From contig OX438755.1 of the NCBI GenBank assembly GCA_949316235.1, positions 19,863,151-19,927,150 on the forward strand: a DNA stretch of 64,000 bases. Reading direction: 5' to 3'. The position numbers and the translations under genes were made by a program. This DNA comes from Oegoconia quadripuncta (lineage: Eukaryota; Arthropoda; Insecta; Lepidoptera; Autostichidae). Each line of letters opens with the position of its first letter. The stretch's first letter is position 1. Positions 24,701 through 32,965 of the stretch are shown piece by piece. The notes below the pieces were generated by a model. It was not told the DNA's origin. It saw only the letters and a list, made by a program, of their open reading frames with translations, and ran no database searches.

Positions 24701-27324
24701 CTGTAAATTAAACCTAGAAAACTAAAAGTAGGTACTAAATAATTAACAATTAAATAAAGTATTCAATTGAAACTTCTTTTAATTCTGATAATTAAGTAAT
24801 AATCAGTAATCCGTCACTAACCATATAATTCCTAACCTGTTTAAATCTTTGAATTAATATAATAACAACCTGCCAATTAACCTTAGCAAACCTCACGAAA
24901 TAATCAGCGAAATCAACGAAATGCAAATAAACCCTCCTAATCCCTAGCAAACATTTTCAAGCGCAATAGAAGAATGTCGTAAACGACTGTAACGCGGCCG
25001 GTTGCCACTTTGCCATATAAGGTTATCGGAAAAACAAAACGTAAGCGCGTTTTAAAATACAGTCAACGCCATCTAGCGACGCGTGCGGGTATCACCGCCA
25101 CTCTTAGCCAATACATTATATTTTGACCAAATTTTCGTTTGTTTATTTAATTTGTGTAATGTTCGAGTAGAATAAAATTAATCGTTTGACTATTTCTTCT
25201 TGTAAACTTGTAATAAGTATAAGTAAGTATAAGTATAAAAGCCAGTCTAGTCTTATCCAGAGTTTTCCTTTAATTTTATTTATATTTGTATTAAAAGCAG
25301 AAGGGGAGGCATTCGCCCAGCAGTGGGACGCTATAGGCTAGATTAAATTAGAAGATGTGTCCCACTACGCTGGACAGTCGATTTTTTTATCGAATCGTTC
25401 GACTATTTCTTCTTGTAAACTTGTAAGTATAAGTATAAATGCCAGTGTAGTCTTATCCTGAGTTTTCCTTTAATTTTATTTATATGCGTATTATAAGCAG
25501 AAGGGGAAGCATGCGCCCAGCAGTGGGATGCTATAGGCTAGATTAAATTAGAAGATGTGTCCCACTAACCTCGGATTTTTGCAATGACAGTCGATTTTTC
25601 TATGTACCAATAGTAGAAGGGGGCATTACCATATCTCTAATACAGCTGAGACCAGCTGAGGGTTCTTCATCAGATACTTCAGACCTTCGATTTTTGACAT
25701 CAAATGAAGCGGCCCACCAAGTTGAACATTTTTTGTAAAGGCGGTATATGTCGATCTCTAATAGTTTGGTTGGGCTCTTGTGTTTCCTAATCAGGGTCAC
25801 CAGGTACTCCAGATCTTCGATTATCCTAGTTTTTATAGTTTTCTCTTTATGTGGCCATTAAACCATAACTCTGTACCAAATTTCAGCTCTCTGAGTTTAT
25901 GGGAAGTACTAGTTCTATTTTGATGATCATGAGTGAGTGAGTGAGTGTCATAAATGCGAAACTTTGCTTTCGCATAACTTCGGAACTAAATGACCTACAG
26001 ACTTGAAATTTTGGATTGTAAGTATGTTATTATAGCTTACTGGATGACGAAAATTTCTGCGTTCTAGTCTTATCCAGAGGTTCTAAAATAGGGGCCTGAA
26101 AATGCGGCGAAATGGTTCCAGTAAAGAATGGTACGGCAGTGTTTGCTTCGCGCTCGACTTGGCGGGGGCACTGCCGTGCCCCCAGATTTGACTATTTTAA
26201 GTGTACCCTGTGTACCTACAAAATAAAGCATTTTTGATTTGATTTGATTTGATTTAAGAGACATGCTTCCCTCCCCAGCCCGGTGTTTCTCCTGGTCCTC
26301 TTCGTGTTCTCCGTACTGGCCCACGAGGAGATGTTGGGTGGCGAGTATATATACCCTAGCTGGTCTATCACCGTCGGCTGGGTGATGACAGGGACCACCG
26401 TCTCTTGCATACCCCTCTACATCATCTACAAGTTCTTGATCACGCCAGGGAGTTTCGAACATGTAAGTTGTCCAGTCAACAAGTATCTGTTGCCACGGGT
26501 TCGATCCCCAGCGAGGTACATGTTTAGTATTCGGTTTGGTTGATGGTAGGCCATTTTATTGTCTGTCTGGCTAGCTACCACCATCATGTTTAAGTCTGCC
26601 GCCGAAAATCAATGTTAATAGCATCGTTGTGTTCCGGTTGTCAGAGATAAGATAGCCAGTCCTCCAAATAAGATAGGGTTTCTGGATCAGAACGCTTCCA
26701 CTTTCGGCCTCATCTTCACTTAACATCAGGTGTGATTGAGATCAAGTGCTAACCGCGTTGTGCATAAAAAAAATATGATGTGGTAACATGCGAATAAACG
26801 TTTACTTATGTTGCGCGAAATAATATTTGTCCTGCTCATTCGCTTGGACGAAATATATTGACGACCTGTTTGGTGTAGTGGTTAGCAACTCTGACCACTA
26901 TACCAAAAGGTTGCGGGTTCGAATCCCGCTAGGGGCATGTGTTTGTGTGATGAATACGGACATGTGTATCCGAGTTATGGATGTTTTCATTTATAATAAG
27001 TATTTATTTACAAAAAAAAATGTATTTATGTAGTATATCAACCATCTGGTATCCACAACACAAGCCTATAGTTGCTTACTGTGGAACTAGATGGCGCTGT
27101 GTGTATGTCTAAGGATATTTATTTATTTATTATTTATTTATATATCTATCCCACTCTCGCTCCTACGTCGTGCGCGACAAACGATGTCATGCTACGTAGG
27201 CTGCTGTCATATGATACCTCTGATAAATGTTGGCCACTTTTCTTTTCCCCAGCGCATAAGAACGATCAAGCGTCCAGAAGTGATATCAATACCTCCAGCG
27301 GACGCAACCCTCTGCAACCTGTGA
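9566..27324 (+). CDS. SerT: Serotonin transporter, 3' part of the gene (nine exons)
   Basis: The nine exons encode about 469 C-terminal residues of a sodium- and chloride-dependent serotonin transporter (SLC6 family), a 12-helix plasma-membrane protein that returns released serotonin to the neuron. All exons have AG/GT borders, and their phases join without a gap or stop from mid-TM3 to TGA at 27322-27324. The remaining length matches what follows TM3 in known SERTs of about 620-630 residues. Key motifs are YYNTI in TM3, SLGPGFG in TM6, NKFNNNCY after TM6 and LDSTFGG in TM8. I prefer SERT over dopamine or octopamine transporters because TM3 and the EL2-TM4 region follow the fly SERT pattern as I recall it. 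TM1-TM2, with the amine-binding Asp, must lie before position 1; I found no such exon in 1-9565. Introns are 0.2-5.8 kb and full of transposable elements. No frameshift or missing motif is seen, so the gene looks functional. Confidence 0.93.
10411..10549 (+). CDS. SerT: SerT exon b: end of loop 2 and TM4
   Basis: Acceptor ATTCCACAG, donor GTAAAT. The first base completes the Glu codon left by exon a; 46 codons follow, ending in phase 0. The segment [15 protein letters not shown] leads into TM4, then the short basic loop WKGVRSAGK typical of monoamine SLC6 proteins. Confidence 0.93.
11099..11233 (+). CDS. SerT: SerT exon c: TM5 and extracellular loop 3
   Basis: Acceptor TTCTACAG, donor GTAATA, exactly 45 codons in phase 0. 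It encodes [12 protein letters not shown] (TM5), the RGVTLPGA turn, and the extracellular [10 protein letters not shown] segment, all strongly conserved in SLC6 amine transporters. Confidence 0.93.
11525..11645 (+). repeat. Element F fragment
   Basis: AAAGATTATGTCAAAAAAAC, then TTATTATAAAATTAGTGACTAC, matches the region of F encoding [13 protein letters not shown]. Strongly diverged. Confidence 0.5.
11650..11865 (-). repeat. Dispersed repeat with CGGTAGTAGCTTGGACA
   Basis: TTCCGAAGCGGTAGTAGCTT and GACTGACAGATAAATGCAA also occur near 38706 (direct) and in reverse near 58500-58580. It reads like a common lepidopteran repeat tail in the SerT intron. Confidence 0.5.
12293..12471 (+). CDS. SerT: SerT exon d: TM6 and first half of TM7
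   Basis: Acceptor ACCACCAG, donor GTGAGT; ends with GG of a Gly codon. It has the unwound TM6 motif SLGPGFG, the loop [12 protein letters not shown] and TM7 SINCLTS. By SERT numbering this covers the Na1/chloride ligands Gln332, Ser336, Asn368 and Ser372, and every one is present. Confidence 0.94.
12708..12877 (+). CDS. SerT: SerT exon e: end of TM7, loop 4, TM8
   Basis: Acceptor TTTCTCAG, donor GTACTT (weaker than the others). The first base completes Gly. It encodes the loop [16 protein letters not shown] and TM8 [16 protein letters not shown]. The Asp and Ser of LDSTF match the Na2 ligands (human Asp437 and Ser438). The preceding intron is only 236 bp, the shortest in the gene. Confidence 0.94.
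13088..13600. repeat. Direct repeats of TTTAAGAGCTATGCTCTTGT
   Basis: The same 30-odd bases (TTTAAGAGCTATGCTCTTGT plus CGGTGGAGT) occur at about 13107 and 13570. They flank an AT-rich insert and mark the 3' end of the retroelement on the minus strand below. Confidence 0.6.
13571..13895 (-). pseudogene. Non-LTR reverse transcriptase, C-terminal fragment
   Basis: The minus frame has [28 protein letters not shown] and [13 protein letters not shown], the typical HxxR-GRP-W ending of non-LTR reverse transcriptases. Only about 108 residues remain. Confidence 0.75.
14495..14722 (-). repeat. SINE-B, near full length
   Basis: Reverse copy: TACCAGATGGTTGATA, GTACACATGTCTGTATTCA, B box complement near 14645-14670, and the head end CACCAAACAGGTCGTC at 14705-14720. 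Confidence 0.85.
14876..15000 (+). CDS. SerT: SerT exon f: end of TM8 and TM9
   Basis: Acceptor TTTTCAG, donor GTAAGA; two bases complete Gly, then 41 codons in phase 0. It encodes [14 protein letters not shown], the short basic cytoplasmic loop GRHRE, and TM9 up to CALPTTTY. Confidence 0.93.
15110..15485. other. Intron sequence with a transposon-like end
   Basis: AT-rich; ends in CTTCCAGGGACACCCTGTATAG, a motif typical of mariner-type termini, but no matching inverted partner was found nearby. Confidence 0.35.
15489..15715 (+). repeat. SINE-A, head missing
   Basis: From CGGTTTGGTTGGTGGTAGGG to CATCAGGTGTGATTGAGGTC. Confidence 0.85.
16125..16215 (-). repeat. Non-LTR 3' tail fragment
   Basis: AGAACGTCCACTGCTGGCCA and TAGGCCTCGCCCATAG are the reverse complement of a QQW/WTS-type reverse transcriptase ending; a related copy is at 49088. 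Confidence 0.55.
16595..16825 (+). repeat. SINE-C, near full length
   Basis: Head TTGGTGTAGTGGATAGTGAC, B box GGTTGCGGGTTCGAATCC, body to TAAGTGTCCGAAATAAATAA. Confidence 0.88.
16830..17175 (+). repeat. Element F tail followed by element E tail
   Basis: TCAATAAATTTAAAGATACT to AGTGTACTCTGTGTTAGG is F; after a (TACGG)n bit, GATTGCTTTCCATCTGGTGA to CGTTTGCCGCCCTCTCATAT is E. Confidence 0.7.
17200..17670. repeat. Inverted pair of a 60-70 bp repeat
   Basis: GTACCTTCCTTATTTAAACA at 17222 and its reverse complement TGTTTAAATAAGGAAGGTAC at 17622 belong to two opposite copies of the same retroelement tail, followed at 17680 by ACAGCGATCTCTTCCAGG. Confidence 0.7.
17885..18192 (+). repeat. SINE-A, near full length
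   Basis: Head from about ACAACATTGGGTTTACGATT with B box GGTTCGATCC, body to GTGGTGAGGTCAAG, then an A-run. Confidence 0.88.
18480..18872 (+). repeat. 3' end of non-LTR retrotransposon D
   Basis: CTTCGGACCACTAGGCGTGG, frame [19 protein letters not shown], then CCATCAGGTGAGATTGTGGT and an A-run. The most complete D copy here. Confidence 0.78.
19386..19510 (+). repeat. SINE-A 3' fragment
   Basis: AGAGATAAGATAGCCAGTCC to GTGATTGAGGTCAAG plus a short A-run. Confidence 0.8.
19835..20195 (+). repeat. 3' end of non-LTR retrotransposon F
   Basis: TACGCTTTTTCAATAAGGTT, ATTATTTAGATGATAAACAT, TTTCTTGCTTGTTCTTCTCA and the AATAAAGCATTTTTGATTTT end, about 95 bp before SerT exon g. Confidence 0.8.
20288..20472 (+). 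CDS. SerT: SerT exon g: TM10 and start of TM11
   Basis: Acceptor CTTCTCCAG, donor GTAAGT; ends with AG of a Ser codon. It begins [15 protein letters not shown], continues through TM10 to FYGI-type [11 protein letters not shown], and ends in [10 protein letters not shown] at the start of TM11. The intron before it is about 5.3 kb and filled with SINEs and retrotransposon tails. Confidence 0.93.
20752..20945 (+). repeat. Irregular short repeats of GTTGCTACC
   Basis: Seven or so copies of (A)GTTGCTAC(C) between 20755 and 20940 in the intron after SerT exon g. Confidence 0.6.
21030..21260 (+). repeat. Dispersed retroelement tail
   Basis: CATGCCCCCACTATTGGGGC and CACGGGTGAGGGTATGGGCC are familiar lepidopteran non-LTR 3' end motifs; no long frame remains. 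Confidence 0.5.
21500..21625 (+). repeat. Dispersed repeat J, uninterrupted copy
   Basis: CGTTTATGTCCCGTGAAATA, ATTTGTCCTGCTCATTCG, GGACGAAATATA and GATGTCATGCTCCG; the second copy at 26787-27225 carries a SINE-B at the middle. Confidence 0.7.
21805..22030 (-). repeat. 3' end of non-LTR retrotransposon E
   Basis: Reverse of element E: GTCACAGATGCGTTGCC, CCAATGTCGTACTCATTCGG, GAAACGTACAGTGGTAGACT. Confidence 0.8.
22203..22730 (+). repeat. SINE-A split by an element F tail
   Basis: Head 22203-22292 (GCCTCCGTGGCTCAATG, B box GTTCGTTCCCC), an F tail at about 22293-22484, then the SINE-A body 22485-22728 and an A-run. Confidence 0.85.
22293..22484 (+). mobile_element. Element F 3' tail inserted in SINE-A
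   Basis: TAAATAATATAAAATAATAA to AATAAAGCATTTTTTGATT, a 5'-truncated F copy with its own 3' end. The SINE reads TACGTTTAGTACTCGG-like across the break. Confidence 0.8.
23080..23477 (+). repeat. 3' end of non-LTR retrotransposon F
   Basis: From GGTCACATAAGTCGTCTCCG through CTATAAAACAGAAACATATT to GTAAAATC, where it is cut by the foldback element. Confidence 0.8.
23474..24105. mobile_element. Foldback element with 231 bp inverted arms
   Basis: Ends AAATCCCACCAAAAACATTC and GAATGTTTTTGGTGGGATTT. Arms 23474-23704 and 23875-24105 are near-identical inverted copies around a 170 bp loop. No coding capacity. Confidence 0.9.
24105..24299 (-). pseudogene. Fragment with OTU cysteine-protease motif
   Basis: The minus frame starts [20 protein letters not shown] and contains [16 protein letters not shown], which fits the DGxCLF-Rx(L/I)S catalytic block of OTU-type proteases (Asp and Cys present). 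The rest of the domain, including the His, is missing: after about 40 residues the frame runs into a hairpin. OTU domains occur in cellular deubiquitinases, in some viruses and in transposons such as Helitrons; a transposon source seems likeliest here. Confidence 0.5.
24113..24162. repeat. Hairpin TTGTAGAAACGTGG / CCACGTTTCTACAA
   Basis: Perfect 14 bp arms around an AT-rich loop, immediately beside the foldback element's right end. Confidence 0.85.
24300..25160. other. AT-rich intron sequence, nothing recognised
   Basis: No exon or known repeat, only low-complexity A/T-rich sequence. Confidence 0.5.
25160..25575 (+). repeat. Tandem duplication of about 200 bp with a retroelement stop tail
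   Basis: Two copies, about 25180-25375 and 25392-25570, share TTGACTATTTCTTCTTGTAA, CTTATCC.GAGTTTTCCTTTAA and GCCCAGCAGTGGGA(C/T)GCTATAGG, the last being the QQW-D-IG end of a non-LTR reverse transcriptase. Confidence 0.75.
26185..26256 (+). repeat. Element F tail next to SerT exon h
   Basis: GACTATTTTAAGTGTACCCT, AATAAAGCATTTTTGA and (GATTT)n ending about 24 bp before the exon; only the polypyrimidine tract CTTCCCTCCCCAG separates them. Confidence 0.85.
26279..26462 (+). CDS. SerT: SerT exon h: TM11, loop 6 and TM12
   Basis: Acceptor CTCCCCAG, donor GTAAGT. The first base completes Ser, then 61 codons in phase 0 encode [18 protein letters not shown] (TM11), the loop [12 protein letters not shown] and TM12 to [12 protein letters not shown] retrotransposon tail ends about 24 bp before the exon, and a SINE begins about 30 bp after it. 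Confidence 0.93.
26490..26772 (+). repeat. SINE-A next to SerT exon h
   Basis: Starts around the B box GGGTTCGATCCCCAGCGAGG, about 30 bp after the donor, body to GAGATCAAGTGCTAACC and an A-run. Confidence 0.87.
26787..27225 (+). repeat. Repeat J carrying a SINE-B insertion
   Basis: J left part 26787-26861 and right part about 27147-27225 match 21505-21625. Between them a full SINE-B sits, 28 bp from the last SerT exon. Confidence 0.75.
26862..27146 (+). repeat. SINE-B, full length
   Basis: Head GACCTGTTTGGTGTAGTGGT, B box GGTTGCGGGTTCGAATCCCG, body TATCAACCATCTGGTATCC, AGATGGCGCTGTG and tail (TTTA)n. Confidence 0.9.
27253..27324 (+). CDS. SerT: SerT exon i: cytoplasmic C-terminal tail and stop
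   Basis: Acceptor TTTTCCCCAG, phase 0, 23 codons plus TGA. It starts [10 protein letters not shown] and ends in a hydrophobic Leu. The tail is short and basic near the membrane, as expected after TM12 of SLC6 proteins. The final residues are poorly conserved in the family, so this exon rests mainly on phase and splice signal. Confidence 0.85.
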   Translation, partial: RIRTIKRPEVISIPPADATLCNL

Positions 27325-27769
27325 CCTGAATGTGTCACCACTCCGGAGACCAAGCCTCCTGCAATCGAGTGGCTGGTCTAAACACTTTATTTATTGACAG
27401 ACTTTGTATTTATAACTCTATCGTCAGAGGATTAGTGCACACACCTATCACTTAATTTCATTATTGATACTTTTTCAGCTACGTCATATTAGGTCACCAT
27501 TTACATTTTTTGTATTGTGTCACTAAGGTTAAGCGTGTAGTTTTGATGTTAATAGAATGGCTTCTATTTGGCAAGTTACTTACGAAAATTATGTTTCAAA
27601 TATTTATATTCTAATGGCGGCTTACATGAAGGGCTTCATTTAACATTGGCGTGGAAAAAAGGGATTTGTCAAAATCCAAAATATTTGAACACAAGTTCAT
27701 TGGATTGAATATAATAATTAGATATAATTGAGCTTTTACATATTTATCAAGAAGATGCCACCGTTTAAA

Positions 27770-27775
27770 AATAAA
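27770..27775 (+). promoter_or_regulatory. Candidate SerT polyadenylation signal
   Basis: AATAAA lies 446 bp after the SerT stop codon; a second AATAAA lies near 27814. The region is AT-rich, so chance matches are likely. Confidence 0.3.
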
Positions 27776-29158
27776 GTATGTAATATCCATATTTAATGCT
27801 ATTAAATGCTATTTAATAAATAGTAGAGTCGCAGAGTAGAACACAATAATAACTAGGTAAGTAGATAATATCTTCAATATATTCAAGATATTTTGCTAAT
27901 AAAATATTATAGCGTAGGTTTCGAATTTCTTATCCTTAAATTGTAGAAGTAGCATGTTTTATGCATTTAAACTAAACAACTTACGATACAACAACGAACA
28001 TTTCATAGGCCTAAGAAATAGAAGTAGGTAAATGTAAATATTAATCTATATTGCTGGACAGACTATAAACTAATTGTTTAAAAACATTCATTTATGCATT
28101 CCATTTAAAGATTCTTTTATTGAAGCAAACTTTGTAAATTAGTATTTGAATTATAAGTATAATGTTTTGAACATTTTTGCACTCCAGGGCAATGAGAGCA
28201 GAAATGTGAAACATATATGACATAATATATCCATTGTAAGCTTTGTAAATATAATATTATAAAGTGTTATGGGATCACGTTTCATCTAGGTATTCCAGAA
28301 ACCTAGTCAACATCTTATCGTATGCATAAGTGCAATGTAATTCATGAGATATTAATGGTAGAAAATTTTCTTAGAATCTAAATGTTAACTATATAGCCAC
28401 ATTACTTATAAAGATTATGTAATCAATATTCATTAATTAAGTCGCTTATTAACCTATACTTACGTATGTAATTGTAGACAGTAGGCAGGTCATCAATACT
28501 GAATTCGACTTAAAATAAATTCGAAATTGTGCGCTGGATTTGAAGCTGGTATTAGTGTACGTATTAATTCTATCTTCCGTTTCGACTTCGTAAATCGCAC
28601 CACTCGAAGTAATAGCGACAGATGAAGCATCATACTTGCCAATGAGGTTCAGGCGATATCGTAAGAACTCGGACAGTTCGAATGAAAAGTAAATTTTTAA
28701 ATGTTTCTATCTGTAGACGGAGAACGCTACTACAGATCGAAAATACGAAAAAATACTTTTTAATCGAGAAGGTCGAGTTCTCACGTATTCTTTTGCGTTT
28801 GAGATACATCCGGAATGTCCGAAAATCGTCCTCAAAGAAATTCAGTTTTTAAAAAGGTTCTGTTCTTTTAAAACATCCATCAGTCATCATTAACTGACAT
28901 TTCGTCAGTCATGTAGTGTCATAGTGTAGTGTAGTTTAATATACATTTTAGTAGAAACGTAGAACATTTTACTATTGATATAAATGTAATTCTTCTTATA
29001 GTTATAAGTAGGTACGAAAACGAATTGATATTAAAAATAGTTTGGATTACAAAACCAATAATTGGGTTGATAATGAGAAAAACCTATCAATCCCACAACC
29101 GACTGCGATCATTCGAGAAAACGTAGTCAGATCAATAAGGATTATCTTCGTCAGTACA

Positions 29159-29341
29159 TCAGGCAGAGACTATCATTTCCACTTGGAACGATCCTGACAT
29201 ATACTTTTGCTTTTCTTTCACTCTCATCAAATGCTTCACACACTCTCGTCGGTTGGTGATTGACAGCATCTGACCTTTTGTGTCAGTCACTTGATTGACG
29301 TACGTCCTTCTTGGTCGACCTTTACCGACTCTTCCATTCAC
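29159..29341 (-). pseudogene. Retroelement-type C-terminal fragment
   Basis: The minus frame reads NGRVGKGRPRRTYVNQVTD and RRECVKHLMRVKEK. GRPRRTYVDQ-type endings are common at the C-terminus of insect non-LTR reverse transcriptases. Short and isolated. Confidence 0.45.
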
Positions 29342-29934
29342 GCTTTCATTATTATATAGCTTTCGTTATTCTTCTTTCACGATTTTTTTTGGATTATTTG
29401 TCAATAGCAATATAGATCAAGTCTAGTCAAGTACTACAACGTTCACTGACGAAGGAATTAACGTATTCCACCTGCTCTTCAGATTATAGTCTACCTAAAG
29501 CCGACTACCTCTTGCTCCGAACTATTTTTTAAATCAACCAGTTTCATATACTTAGCGTGTTCAAAGTAATAAATAATATACCAACATACATAAATAAAGT
29601 AGTAAGTATTAAGTGTTTTTATAAAAAAAATATTAAAAATAGTTCATATACCCACAGAGTTAAAATGTTTCAATATTTTCAAAAGGATTGTTCGTTTATT
29701 TTTTGTTAAAGTAATAATTATAAACAATTTTGTCGTTTCTTAATGTTGTTAAATGTGAATGTTGTCTGTATGTTAGACTATGTAACCGTTTATATAATAT
29801 ATGTTAGATTCGAAATAAACAAACAAATGTGTGGAACTTGCCTGTATCAGCCATTATGGGTTTGTCTAGACATTTGTTTAAAAAAATTAATGTTTTATTC
29901 TCCTTACCCAAAATCCCAACTGTTTTATTTACTT

Positions 29935-30470
29935 ACTAGCTTTCCGCCCGCGGCTTCGCCTGCGTGGAATAATTTTTATTGCGGAAACTTGTTTATACAG
30001 CGGGAACTCCTCACTTTATCGGGATAAAACATATCCTGTCTCAGTCCAGGGTATATCAATCAATCAATTTATTGCTTTCACATGAGTTTTTATGGTCTTA
30101 TAGGTTTACGTAATATTAGTATATCACATGTGTACCGTCTTAGGGTGTAGCAATAGAGAGAGACCGAGGCTTCATTGTTCCATGCTAATTTTTATTGTGT
30201 CATGGTCGACGAATAAATGTATTCTATTATTATCAATTCAATATTTATTAAATTAAATAGATATTTATCTATTTTTATTATCAATACTTTAGATTATTAG
30301 ATTATATTAAATTATACGAAATTTGTCATATGAATTAAATGAAGAAACTATTCTACCTATATACCAAATTTCATCCAAATCAGTTCATCCGTTTCGCCGT
30401 GATTGAGCAACAAAGGAACAAACAAACATTCAAACTTTCGCAATAATAATACTAGTTCGATTTCGTGTGA
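29935..30470 (+). repeat. Repeat G split by an insertion
   Basis: Left part CTAGCTTTCCGCCCGCGG to CAGTCCAGGGTATA (29935-30054). Right part CTACCTATATACCAAATTTC to ACTAGT (30353-30464). The 300 bp between contains GTGTCATGGTCGACGAATAA, also seen near 15947. Confidence 0.75.
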
Positions 30471-30599
30471 TGCTTGCTTTGCGATTTCGACCATGGCGAC
30501 CTCTTGGACTCCTAATCGATTTGGCGCTGTAGCGCTCGAAAATGGCTTTTTTACTACAGCATATTAAGTGAAAATACGAAAGCATCGACATCGGTACAA

Positions 30600-31060
30600 T
30601 ATCGCAGTACGTACAATTCTCTGTTCACACAAATTATCAATTCGTACACTGAGCAATTAGTACAATTCTGGCATTGGTACAATATCGCCATTCGCACAAT
30701 ATCTCTGTTCACACAAAATATCAGTTCGTACACTGAGCAATTAGTACAATTCTGGCATTGGTACAATATCGCCATTCGCACAATATCTCTGTTCACACAA
30801 AAGATCAGTTCGTACACTGAGCAATTAGTACAATTCTGGCATTGATACAATATCGCCATTCGCACAATATTTCTGTTCACACAAAATATCAGTTCGTACA
30901 CTGAGCAATTAGTACAATTCTGGCATTGATACAATATCGCCATTCGCACAATATTTCTGTTCACACAAAATATCAGTTCGTACACTGAGCAATTAGTACA
31001 ATTCTGGCATTGGTACAGTATCGCCATTCGCACAATAGGTACTCTGTTCAAACATTTCCC
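30600..31060. repeat. 84 bp minisatellite, five copies
   Basis: CACTGAGCAATTAG recurs at 30647, 30731, 30815, 30899 and 30983, exactly 84 bp apart. Since 84 is a multiple of three, a repeated 28-residue frame stays open on the minus strand; I regard that as chance. Confidence 0.93.
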
Positions 31061-31234
31061 AGTAGTACCATTGAGTAGTAACATTGCACAATATACAAGT
31101 ATTTTCTTCTGGTTTACTCACTTAAATGAAAATGTTTTTTTTTAAATAGGTAAAATATAAACTTTTTCTAAATGGGTTTAACTTTATTTTGGTGACTGAT
31201 ACAGGTTTGATATTTAGTAGAAGCCTATGGTATG

Positions 31235-31497
31235 GTTAGCGTCGGTGGCTCAGTGGTTAAGACGCGGTCTCCCAATTTAGGAGGTCCGGGTTCGATTTCC
31301 AGGCGGGCCATGTACCAATGAGTTTTTAAATTTATTTTAATTACTTATGTGCATTTATACAACTTCTCTTAAACAGTGAAGGAAAACATCGCGAGGAAAC
31401 CTACATGCCAGAGAAATGAAAATTCAAAGGCATTTGAAGTCCCCAACCCGCATTGGGCCAGCGTGGTGGAATATGGCCCATACTCCCTCATATACAT
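31235..31497 (+). repeat. tRNA-headed element K, intact
   Basis: GCGTCGGTGGCTCAGTGG, CCGGGTTCGATTTCCAGG (B box), GCCATGTACCAATGAG, GTGAAGGAAAACATCG, AAGTCCCCAACCCGCATTGG, CCATACTCCCTCATA. A tRNA-derived SINE or a tRNA-headed non-LTR tail. Confidence 0.75.
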
Positions 31498-31503
31498 ATA
31501 TTA

Positions 31504-31812
31504 ACCGCCTCCGTGGCTCAATGTAAACAACATTGGGTTTACGATTCGGAGGTCGCGGGTTCGATCCCCAGCGGGTACTCGGTTTGGTTGGTGGTAGGGC
31601 ATTTTAAATGTCCGCCTGGCTAGCTACCACCATCTTATCTAAATCTGCCGCCAAGCAGCAATGTTAATAGCATTTGTGTGTTCCAGTTGTCAGAGATAAG
31701 ACAGCCAGTCAAATGTGTTGGGGTTTCCGGGTCAGTACGCTTCCACCTTCGATCTCATCTTCAATTAACATCAGGTGTGATTGAGGTCAAGTACCTACTA
31801 ATCTGTTGTGCA
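31504..31812 (+). repeat. SINE-A, full length
   Basis: ACCGCCTCCGTGGCTCAATG, B box GGGTTCGATCCCCAGC, body to GAGGTCAAGTACC. It follows element K almost directly. Confidence 0.9.
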
Positions 31813-32965
31813 TACGAATTATCGACTAAATGGGTCATGTTTCAGCTGGTTCGATTGTACCAAAGATTTTTCTAACTCCGAGTGTTTGGAATCTAGGTAT
31901 TGAGAAATGCGATCTCCGCTATTATCTATGACTTCACGGGTCTTCATGCAGCCGACTTAAAATTTATTTTTTGCCGTCACAATCTCAACCATAGCCAACG
32001 TAAAAAAGGAATAATCTCTTTATAACCATCTGGTTTCTGGGTTTCTGACATTATAAGTACGCCTATTATTTGTCAAGGTCCAACCACGTCAAACATAAAT
32101 CGTTTCAGCTAAGTTCAGCTTCATAAAAAAATTATTTAAAAAAAATACACCACAAATTATTAGTGTGGCGAATCCAATCCATGAAATCCAATCCAATCCA
32201 TGAAATCGTAAAGTGAAAATGTTAAAATCAGAGGCACCTTGTAGCATGATCCTATTGCCACTGGCGAATGTATGGCGAGCAAAACTGTGAGCTTCAACAC
32301 ACAAAGCGTATGTACCGACGTCTATTGAAGTAATTCATTAAGGGATAGACCTACAGCCGGGTGTGCAACCCGTGATCTAGCCTGACCTTTGGTACTGATA
32401 GAAATCTACGGTCTCCGTTTGCATAAAAGCTGTCTCACGCAGATGATTCATAAAGGATGGTGATGTAATGAGAGCTTCAATCGATTTGAGCCAAATATCA
32501 AGTAGTCTTTTCCTGTAAAAGTTAAAAAGTGACTACCATGGTCCCATCAACCATCTAGATTTTTCGGGTTGAATTTAAGGAGTTGTGATTGCGTTTCTTG
32601 ACTATAATATTTACTCTGTCCTAAGATGCAGTTCTCCACTTTTGGGCATGCTTAAATGGTAGGTATATGTACATTCCAGGTCGATTAAGCGATCATCATC
32701 CTTATGCCACTGCGGGCTGTGAAACGACGCTAACATATTTTATTATAATATTGAGATATTACCTCAATCTCAAGCGATGAATGTGCATAGGTTTATGCTG
32801 CCCTGCATGTCCCGACACTTGTACGCTACCGTCGCCACAGACCTATATGTGGCCGCATTCAGGTCCTCAAGAATTTTATATTTTTGCCATCGACTCGCTA
32901 AGAAGAATACGTTTATATACAATAAAAACGAAATGATGATAGATACAGTTGGGACACCTTCACAG
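31813..32965. other. Upstream of the unknown gene; no exon fixed
   Basis: No clear promoter. An ATG at 32777 is in frame with exon 1 and could extend it, but the codons just before 32966 are A/T-rich and look intronic. A small AATCCAATCC repeat occurs at 32165-32205. Confidence 0.35.

Larger units (their letters stand above)
27325..29930. other. SerT 3' UTR and AT-rich intergenic sequence
   Basis: No exon recognised. The early part should be SerT 3' UTR. Apart from the fragment at 29159-29341 no repeat stands out. Confidence 0.5.

Noticed and set aside
26070..26462. A 130-codon minus-strand frame
   Set aside because: It is antisense to SerT exon h and has no independent coding signal.
32777..32965. 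N-terminal extension of the unknown gene from ATG 32777
   Set aside because: It is in frame, but its second half is A/T-rich like an intron and ends in an acceptor CTTCACAG.
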